Assembly (NCBI GenBank): GCA_016302185.1
Contig: JAEDOC010000113.1
Coordinates: 1 to 6,718 of the forward strand
Reading direction: 5' to 3'
DNA: 6,718 nt
Source of the DNA: Clostridium sp.
GTDB taxonomy: Bacteria; Bacillota; Clostridia; Lachnospirales; Lachnospiraceae
Shown: piece after piece, positions 1-4,190 of the stretch
How the letters are laid out: each line of letters starts with the position of its first letter
Numbering within the stretch: the first letter of the stretch is position 1
The notes under the pieces: model-generated
The model's input: the letters and a program-made list of their open reading frames with translations, nothing else
Database searches by the model: none
What the model was told of the DNA's origin: nothing
Translations under genes and position numbers: made by a program

Positions 1-1
1 G

Positions 2-262
2 ATGAAGAAATCAACGGTACGGACCATCACCTCCATTGAGTTCCATCAGGAGGGAACGGTGCTGGAGCTGTCTTTTACCGGAGACGGTTTTCTCTATAAT
101 ATGGTAAGAATCCTGACCGGAACCCTGCTGGAGGTAGGGCTTGCGCAACGGACTGGGGATTCGGTCCGTGCGGCGCTGGAAGGAAAAGATCGAAGTCTCG
201 CCGGCTTCACGGCTCCGCCGGAGGGGCTGTTTTTAAAAGAGGTGCGTTATCCGGAGGAATGA
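2..262 (+). CDS. truA: tRNA pseudouridine synthase A (TruA), C-terminal fragment
   Basis: TruA converts uridines 38-40 in the anticodon arm of many tRNAs to pseudouridine in the cytoplasm. Only the last ~86 residues are inside the window; the frame is already open at the left edge, so the Met at position 2 is probably internal, not the start. The fragment carries the conserved C-terminal family pattern: a beta-strand region beginning STVRTI, then GDGFLYNMVRILTGTLLEVG (residues ~28-47 of the fragment), then AGFTAPPEGLFLKEVRYP close to the end. The family is usually ~245-270 residues, so about two thirds, including the catalytic Asp, lies upstream and cannot be checked. The gene ends in TGA at 260-262 and is followed by a hairpin with a T-run. 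Identification is firm from the motif order; intactness of the whole gene is unknown. Confidence 0.93.
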   Translation: MKKSTVRTITSIEFHQEGTVLELSFTGDGFLYNMVRILTGTLLEVGLAQRTGDSVRAALEGKDRSLAGFTAPPEGLFLKEVRYPEE

Positions 263-263
263 T

Positions 264-295
264 CAGAGGCGGCATATTCTGCCTGTGATTTTTTT
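264..295 (+). terminator. Probable Rho-independent terminator after truA
   Basis: CAGAGGC (264-270) pairs with GCCTGTG (281-287) with one G-G mismatch, enclosing a 10-nt loop, and is followed by A and seven T (289-295). The stem is short and imperfect, but its place two bases after the truA stop and the T-run make termination likely. It would separate truA from the sigma operon. Confidence 0.5.
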
Positions 296-357
296 CAAAT
301 CTGTGCAATAAGAAGTGCATTCTCTGCATTAATTTATATAGAAAGGAATTTTCGTCC

Positions 358-948
358 ATGTTTTTGATGGGGATCTTTGCAGCCATGGAGGAACCGGCTG
401 CTTATGAGCGGATGAGCGATGAAAAACTGCTTCTTCTGGTTGCTAAGGGCGATCAGGAGGCGTTTCAGCGCCTCTATCAGAATACGGATAAAACCATATA
501 CGGCTTCATTTTATCGATTGTGAAGAACGCTGCAGATGCGGAAGAACTGATGCAGGAGACGTATTTAAAGATCTGGACATCAGCCGGAAGCTACCATTCC
601 CAGGGAAAACCGCTGGCGTGGATGTTTACTATTGCCAGGAACCTGTGCTATATGAAATTTCGGGATCAGAAGCATGAAGCGGATGTGGGATTAGAGGAGC
701 TTTCAGAGCTGGAGACAGCGGAATTCTGCCCGCAGATCGAGGATGCGGCAGACAAGCTGGTGCTGCAGGCAGCGCTTCAGATTCTGAATGAGGAAGAACG
801 GCAGATTGTGCTGCTGCGGACGGCAGCGGGCCTGAAGCATCGTGAGATTGCGGCGGATCTGGAGCTGCCGTTGGCTACGGTTTTGTCCAAATATAACCGT
901 GCTATGAAGAAGCTGCAGAAATATTTGCGAGAGGAGGGAGACCATTGA
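358..948 (+). CDS. ECF-type sigma-70 family RNA polymerase sigma factor
   Basis: A 196-residue sigma factor that would direct RNA polymerase to a specific promoter set. Region 2 spans residues ~24-102, with DAEELMQETYLKIW at 60-73 and the LAWMFTIARNLCYMKFRD segment at 86-103 as typical core-binding and -10 recognition features. Region 4 spans ~137-190, with LNEEERQIVLLR and a helix-turn-helix at ~158-182 (GLKHREIAADLELPLATVLS). There is no region 1 or 3, and the acidic spacer (~105-133) is normal for the ECF group. The ATG at 358 is chosen because AAAGGAA (342-348) lies about 9 nt upstream; an internal ATG at 412 would give the more usual MSDEKLLLL start but has no well-spaced ribosome binding site. 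The gene overlaps the anti-sigma gene by 4 nt, so the two are one operon. I see no convincing housekeeping promoter in 296-357; only an AT-rich TTTATATA (333-340) lacking a good -35. Family is secure; target promoters are unknown. Confidence 0.93.
   Translation: MFLMGIFAAMEEPAAYERMSDEKLLLLVAKGDQEAFQRLYQNTDKTIYGFILSIVKNAADAEELMQETYLKIWTSAGSYHSQGKPLAWMFTIARNLCYMKFRDQKHEADVGLEELSELETAEFCPQIEDAADKLVLQAALQILNEEERQIVLLRTAAGLKHREIAADLELPLATVLSKYNRAMKKLQKYLREEGDH
932..947 (+). promoter_or_regulatory. Ribosome binding site and TTG start coupling the anti-sigma gene to the sigma gene
   Basis: AGGAGG at 932-937 sits 7 nt before a TTG at 945-947. The TTG overlaps the sigma factor's TGA (946-948) as TTGA. 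No in-frame ATG with a comparable site lies nearby, so TTG is the likely start. The overlap suggests translational coupling, a usual way to keep sigma and anti-sigma factors in fixed ratio. Confidence 0.75.
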
Positions 949-2417
949 CCGGGCAGACAGGAAAACAGTGGAATCAGGATGAGATTGAGCGCCATTTGAA
1001 ATCGGCGATGGACACCCTGACTCCCAATGTTCTGGATAGAATTGATTTGACAACACCGCAGGAGATCTATACAGGGCCGTCAAAGGTGACAAAGCTTTAT
1101 CGGAGACTGCGGACCGCAGGGATGGCAGTGGCTGCCTGCCTGTGTGCGGTGGTGCTGGGCGGCACAGTCGCCGGATATCAGAATCACCGGGTAGAATCAG
1201 TGATTGGGATTGATGTGAACCCCAGTATTGAGCTGTCGGTGAACCGGAAAGAGAAGGTTCTGAAGGCGGAGCCGCTGAATGAGGATGCCGAAGTCATTCT
1301 GGATGACATGGATCTGAAGGATGTGGATCTGGATATTGCGGTGAACGCCCTGATAGGGTCCATGGTACGCAACGGCTATTTAAAGGATCTGGATAATGCG
1401 ATTCTGGTGACGGTGGCTAATGACAACAAGGAGAAGGCAGCCGTGCTGCGGCAGGACGTGGTGATAGATATTGAAGAATCGCTGGAGGCCCATCAGGTGC
1501 AGGCAGTGGTGTACGATCAGCAGGCATCGGAGGATAACTCCATCCGGGCTCTGGCAGCTGAGTATGGTATTTCCTATGGAAAAGCGTATTTTCTGCAGGA
1601 GCTGATTGCGGAAAACGATCTGACCGGGGAGGATATGAAGTCTTTCGCCGGTATGACCATGGAAGAGATCGCCAGAGAGATTGCGGAACGGTCCTATACA
1701 GTTCGTCAGGAGACCGGGGATAAGGCGGAAAGCGGCGGAAAGCCGTCCCAAGAAGGCTCATCTGCGGCGCAGACGACGGCGGAAGAGACTGTATCGACAG
1801 AAGAACTGAGTTCGGAGGCAGCCGGAGAGACAGAAGCTTCGGTACCCGCAGAGACGGAATCGGAAGGATGGAAACCGTCAGAAAATGGTCAGAATGGTTC
1901 GGCGGTGAAAGGTGATAATGCTTCTGCTCCAAAGGAGACGACAGCAGAGGAAGAAGAGAATTCGGAGGCCGGAGGCACAAAGAAGGTCAAGATCGATTAC
2001 GCAGATTTTGAGGATGGTCATCTGGAGGTTGTATTCAAGGAAAAGGTGAAATGGAAGAACCCCAGTGTTTCCGTGCAGGATGAATACGGACAGAGCTACT
2101 CTGCCATGATCGAGGATACCGGTTCGGAATCCTGTGAGATTATTGTTCACGGTTTGCCGGGCGGAGCGGAGTGCAGCTTTATTCTGGGCGGTATTGCGGC
2201 CAGAGAAGGCGGTTCCTACGAAAGCATCAAAGGTTACTTCGAGACACCGGAGATCGCGGAGGAGGCAGAACCGAATCTGCTGCCGGAAGAGGAGGAGGTT
2301 TCGGAGAAGGAAGAGAATCCGAAGGGCATTATCGAAGACACGGAACATTCCGTTCCGGAGACAAATCCGGAGACGAGGGCACCAGAAGATATTGATGCGT
2401 CAGAGATAACCAAGTAG
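945..2417 (+). CDS. RsgI-like membrane-anchored anti-sigma factor
   Basis: A 490-residue single-pass membrane protein expected to hold the upstream sigma factor inactive until an external signal arrives. Residues 1-56 are cytoplasmic and mostly helical, with a pattern EIERHLKSAMDTLTPNVLDR; a basic stretch (KLYRRLR, 50-56) precedes one membrane helix at ~57-77. Residues ~83-200 match the RsgI-type middle domain: SVIGIDVNPSIEL at 85-97, then NEDAEVILDDMDLKDVDLDIAVNALIGSM-like sequence to ~145. The Asn92-Pro93 bond is where RsgI proteins are known to cleave themselves. A segment at ~200-250 (EYGISYGKAYFLQEL) is also typical of Lachnospiraceae relatives. Residues ~256-345 are a low-complexity Glu/Ser/Thr/Ala linker. 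Residues ~346-435 form a predicted beta-rich, Ig-like domain (FKEKVKWKNPSVSVQDEYGQ). The tail (436-490) is very acidic. The N-terminus does not look like the beta-type RsgI N-domain, consistent with an ECF partner instead of SigI. The ligand cannot be read from sequence; no carbohydrate-binding module is recognisable. Confidence 0.85.
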   Translation: MTGQTGKQWNQDEIERHLKSAMDTLTPNVLDRIDLTTPQEIYTGPSKVTKLYRRLRTAGMAVAACLCAVVLGGTVAGYQNHRVESVIGIDVNPSIELSVNRKEKVLKAEPLNEDAEVILDDMDLKDVDLDIAVNALIGSMVRNGYLKDLDNAILVTVANDNKEKAAVLRQDVVIDIEESLEAHQVQAVVYDQQASEDNSIRALAAEYGISYGKAYFLQELIAENDLTGEDMKSFAGMTMEEIAREIAERSYTVRQETGDKAESGGKPSQEGSSAAQTTAEETVSTEELSSEAAGETEASVPAETESEGWKPSENGQNGSAVKGDNASAPKETTAEEEENSEAGGTKKVKIDYADFEDGHLEVVFKEKVKWKNPSVSVQDEYGQSYSAMIEDTGSESCEIIVHGLPGGAECSFILGGIAAREGGSYESIKGYFETPEIAEEAEPNLLPEEEEVSEKEENPKGIIEDTEHSVPETNPETRAPEDIDASEITK

Positions 2418-2468
2418 TTCTAACTGTTGCAATTAATTGAAAAAAATAAAAAAACTTACAAAATAGCC

Positions 2469-2496
2469 TTGACGAAATCACAAAGTATGATATAAT
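2469..2496 (+). promoter_or_regulatory. Sigma-A promoter of tRNA-Gln
   Basis: The -35 box TTGACG (2469-2474) and the perfect -10 box TATAAT (2491-2496) are 16 bp apart, and TG at 2488-2489 gives an extended -10. The predicted start of transcription is about 2503, some 30 nt before the mature tRNA. This strength fits a stable RNA gene. Confidence 0.85.
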
Positions 2497-2497
2497 T

Positions 2498-2528
2498 AAT
2501 TTCGCAGTCAGTCAGTGACTGCGAAATT
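2498..2528. repeat. Perfect 13-bp inverted repeat at the tRNA-Gln transcription start
   Basis: AATTTCGCAGTCA (2498-2510) and TGACTGCGAAATT (2516-2528) are exact reverse complements around a 5-nt GTCAG loop. The left arm starts one base after the -10 box, and the right arm ends 6 bases before the tRNA. In RNA starting near 2503 at least 8 bp could form as a leader hairpin; as DNA the full dyad could be an operator. There is no T-run after it, so it is not a simple terminator. Confidence 0.8.
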
Positions 2529-2534
2529 CCATAA

Positions 2535-2606
2535 TGGGGTATCGCCAAATGGTAAGGCAACGGACTCTGACTCCGTCATTTCAAGGTTCGAATCCTTGTA
2601 CCCCAG
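2535..2606 (+). tRNA. tRNA-Gln (anticodon CTG)
   Basis: A complete cloverleaf can be drawn. The acceptor stem is TGGGGTA (2535-2541) with TACCCCA (2599-2605). The D stem is GCC/GGC (2544-2546, 2556-2558) with a GG-containing loop. The anticodon stem is ACGGA/TCCGT (2560-2564, 2572-2576) around the 7-nt loop CTCTGAC, giving anticodon CTG, which reads CAG. The T stem is CAAGG/CCTTG (2582-2586, 2594-2598) around TTCGAAT. The discriminator base is G2606, and the first pair is U-A, both usual for tRNA-Gln. The CCA end is not encoded, so it must be added after transcription. It stands alone with its own promoter and terminator. Its anticodon pairs strictly only with CAG, so another tRNA-Gln (TTG) must exist elsewhere in the genome. 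Confidence 0.95.
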
Positions 2607-2616
2607 TGAAGAGAGA

Positions 2617-2645
2617 AGCAGATCGCGAATGCGATTTGCTTTTTT
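2617..2645 (+). terminator. Rho-independent terminator of tRNA-Gln
   Basis: AGCAGATCGC (2617-2626) pairs with GCGATTTGCT (2631-2640) through 10 bp with one G-U pair and a GAAT loop, and runs directly into a tract of six T (2640-2645). It starts 10 nt after the tRNA. It would also stop any readthrough from the sigma/anti-sigma operon, which shows no terminator of its own before the tRNA promoter. Confidence 0.88.
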
Positions 2646-2689
2646 CAGTTTTACAATTCTCCTGTTCTCATTCTTTTAAAATAAATAAT

Positions 2690-2773
2690 ATAAGAAGAAG
2701 CCGGAACTCTTCCTGTCCCCCTTCCGCCTCGGAATTGCGGAAGGAACAGTCAGAAGAGCCCGGCTTCTCTTAT
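2690..2773 (-). terminator. Long imperfect palindrome, probable fucO terminator
   Basis: An 84-nt stretch folds almost completely. The outer arm 2690-2704 pairs with 2760-2773 (14 bp, one bulged A); CTCTTC (2707-2712) with GAAGAG (2753-2758); CTGT (2713-2716) with ACAG (2746-2749); CCTTCCGC (2720-2727) with GCGGAAGG (2737-2744) around a 9-nt loop. Read on the - strand it comes 55 nt after the fucO stop and is followed by a T-rich run (TTCTTATATTATTTATTTT), so it most likely ends fucO transcription. On the + strand the following bases are less T-rich. Its size is well beyond an ordinary terminator, so a dispersed palindromic repeat is an alternative. Confidence 0.6.
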
Positions 2774-2828
2774 TGGTAATTCGTTTTATAAAGTGAATAT
2801 TAGAAAATTGATAGCAAATAAAAGATAA

Positions 2829-3974
2829 TTACATCAGCTTCCGGAAGAGTGCGGTCAGATCTTCGATGCTTGCATCCTTCGGGTTGCCCGGTGCACACGC
2901 ATCATTGAATGCGGACTCAGCCAGGAACGGAAGATCCTCTTCCTTTAACGCTTCCAGTTTGGACGGGATGCCAACATCCTCGGATAACTGGCGGACAGCG
3001 TCGATCGCTGCTTTTCTGTACTCCTCGACGGACATCTCATCGACACCTTTTACGCCCATGGCTCTTGCGATTTCGCGGTATTTCTCACCGGTGCACTCCT
3101 GATTGTACTCCATAACGATAGGAAGCATCATAGCGCAGGCAACACCGTGCGGGGTATCATAAACAGCCCCCAGTGTATGTGCCATGGAATGAGCAATGCC
3201 CAGACCTACGTTGGAGAAGCCCATACCTGCGATGTACTGGCCCAGAGCCATACCCTCGCGGCCTTCCTTTGTATTGGCAACTGCACCGCGGAGAGATTTG
3301 CTGATGATCTCGATGGCTTTCAGGTGGAACATATCGGTCATCTCCCAGGCACCCCTTGTGGTGTAGCCTTCGATGGCGTGGGTTAAAGCATCCATACCGG
3401 TGGAAGCGGTTAAGCCCTTGGGCATGGAGGACATCATATCCGGATCAACAACAGCGATGATTGGCATGTCGTGAGGATCAACGCATACGAATTTTCTCTT
3501 GCGCTCTACATCGGTAATAACATAATTAATGGTAACCTCTGCTGCGGTACCTGCAGTAGTCGGAACGGCGATAATCGGAACGCAGGGCTTCTTCGTCGGT
3601 GCAACACCCTCTAAGCTTCTTACATCCTCAAATTCCGGATTGGCGATGATAATACCGATGGCCTTGGCAGTGTCCATGGAAGAACCGCCGCCGATGGCGA
3701 TGATATAATCAGCTTCAGCCTTCTTGAAAGCGGCAACACCGTTCTGTACGTTCTGAATGGTCGGGTTTGCCTTGATGTCGGAATAGATCTCGTAAGCCAA
3801 TCCCTCTTTATCAAGAATATCGGTTACCCTGGTGGTTACCTGAAACTTGATTAAGTCGGGATCAGAACATACGAAAGCTTTCCGGAAGCCATGAGCCTTT
3901 GCCTCTGCTGCGATCTCAGCGATGGCGCCTGCTCCGTGATAGGATGTCTGATTCAGCATGATTCTGTTTGCCAT
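2829..3974 (-). CDS. fucO: Lactaldehyde reductase / 1,2-propanediol oxidoreductase (iron-containing alcohol dehydrogenase)
   Basis: This cytoplasmic enzyme reduces lactaldehyde to 1,2-propanediol with NADH, a step that removes electrons during anaerobic fucose or rhamnose fermentation; family members also act on other small alcohols and aldehydes. The 381-residue product is very close to E. coli FucO (382 aa) from memory, beginning MANRIMLN and sharing long blocks such as VPTTAGTAAEVTINYVITD (137-155), VCVDPHD and ALGQY.AGMGFSNVGLG. The nucleotide-binding loop GGGS is at 95-98, and Asp38 matches the FucO Asp that favours NAD over NADP. The predicted iron ligands are all present: Asp195, His199, His262 and His276. 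The start is ATG at 3974-3972, with AAAGGAG (complement of 3983-3989) 8 nt upstream. No fucose or rhamnose kinase, isomerase or aldolase gene is next to it, so it may be a general redox-balancing dehydrogenase. A Rex-like operator and a strong promoter lie upstream. A 1,3-propanediol or butanol dehydrogenase is the main alternative, but the FucO match is clearly closer. Confidence 0.92.
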   Translation of the reverse strand: MANRIMLNQTSYHGAGAIAEIAAEAKAHGFRKAFVCSDPDLIKFQVTTRVTDILDKEGLAYEIYSDIKANPTIQNVQNGVAAFKKAEADYIIAIGGGSSMDTAKAIGIIIANPEFEDVRSLEGVAPTKKPCVPIIAVPTTAGTAAEVTINYVITDVERKRKFVCVDPHDMPIIAVVDPDMMSSMPKGLTASTGMDALTHAIEGYTTRGAWEMTDMFHLKAIEIISKSLRGAVANTKEGREGMALGQYIAGMGFSNVGLGIAHSMAHTLGAVYDTPHGVACAMMLPIVMEYNQECTGEKYREIARAMGVKGVDEMSVEEYRKAAIDAVRQLSEDVGIPSKLEALKEEDLPFLAESAFNDACAPGNPKDASIEDLTALFRKLM

Positions 3975-3996
3975 TGTAATATCTCCTTTCTTCTAC

Positions 3997-4014
3997 ATGT
4001 TAAACAATTAACAA
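3997..4014. promoter_or_regulatory. Candidate Rex operator upstream of fucO
   Basis: ATGTTAA (3997-4003), four bases ACAA, then TTAACAA (4008-4014). This fits 13 of the 14 defined positions of the clostridial Rex consensus TTGTTAA-N4-TTAACAA; only the first base differs. It lies in the fucO leader, between the predicted start (~4050) and the ribosome binding site, where a bound repressor could block elongation. Rex senses the NADH/NAD+ ratio and commonly controls alcohol dehydrogenase genes in Firmicutes. Confidence 0.72.
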
Positions 4015-4056
4015 AAACAGGACAAAAAAATTCACACATACTAACATGTTACTTGT

Positions 4057-4085
4057 ATTATACTACCAGATTCCAGGGATGTAAA
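4057..4085 (-). promoter_or_regulatory. Sigma-A promoter of fucO
   Basis: On the - strand, TTTACA (complement of 4080-4085) and TATAAT (complement of 4057-4062) are separated by exactly 17 bp: five of six and six of six matches to consensus. Transcription should start near 4050 and give a leader of about 75 nt holding the Rex-like site. Confidence 0.8.
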
Positions 4086-4125
4086 GAATGAAAAACGGGT
4101 TTTAAAATATTTTTCGTAATCTATC

Positions 4126-4154
4126 TTGACAAATTTTTGCAATTAGCATAGACT
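4126..4154 (+). promoter_or_regulatory. Sigma-A promoter of feoAB
   Basis: A perfect -35 box TTGACA (4126-4131) lies 17 bp before TAGACT (4149-4154), a -10 box with four of six matches. The expected start is near 4161, giving a short 30-nt leader. AGGAG at 4179-4183 is the ribosome binding site, 7 nt before the ATG. It is divergent from the fucO promoter, with the two -35 boxes 40 bp apart. Confidence 0.72.
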
Positions 4155-4156
4155 AA
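4143..4156. promoter_or_regulatory. Small dyad over the feoAB -10 box, possible iron-repressor site
   Basis: TTAG (4143-4146), six bases, CTAA (4153-4156) form an inverted repeat covering the -10 box. TTAG/CTAA half-sites are typical of DtxR/IdeR-family metalloregulators, and feo genes are usually repressed by iron. The arms are only 4 bp and the site does not fit a Fur box, so this is a tentative call. Confidence 0.3.
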
Positions 4157-4190
4157 CCCTGAAATTAAATGAAGGGAGAGGAGATTTCAG

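Noticed and set aside
303..330. Short repeats GTGCA and TGCATT upstream of the sigma gene as regulatory sites
   Set aside because: Copies are 5-6 bases, with no consistent spacing to a recognisable promoter; chance is the simpler explanation.
358..948. Calling the sigma factor SigI because its partner is RsgI-like
   Set aside because: The protein has ordinary ECF regions 2 and 4 with a typical helix-turn-helix; I do not see the special SigI C-terminal domain.
2430..2460. CAATTAATTG plus A-rich bases as a terminator after the anti-sigma gene
   Set aside because: The palindrome has no loop, is all weak pairs, and is followed by A rather than T on the coding strand.
2498..2528. The 13-bp inverted repeat as a terminator of the sigma/anti-sigma operon
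   Set aside because: No T-run follows on either strand in the right place, and the element lies inside the tRNA promoter/leader.
2535..2606. tRNA-Gln as an attachment site of an integrated element
   Set aside because: No integrase, no repeat of the tRNA 3' end and no foreign-looking genes are in the window; normal housekeeping genes lie on both sides.
2534..2779. An 81-codon open frame on the + strand
   Set aside because: It begins inside the tRNA-Gln gene and runs through the terminator and the long palindrome; it has no ribosome binding site and no protein-like pattern.
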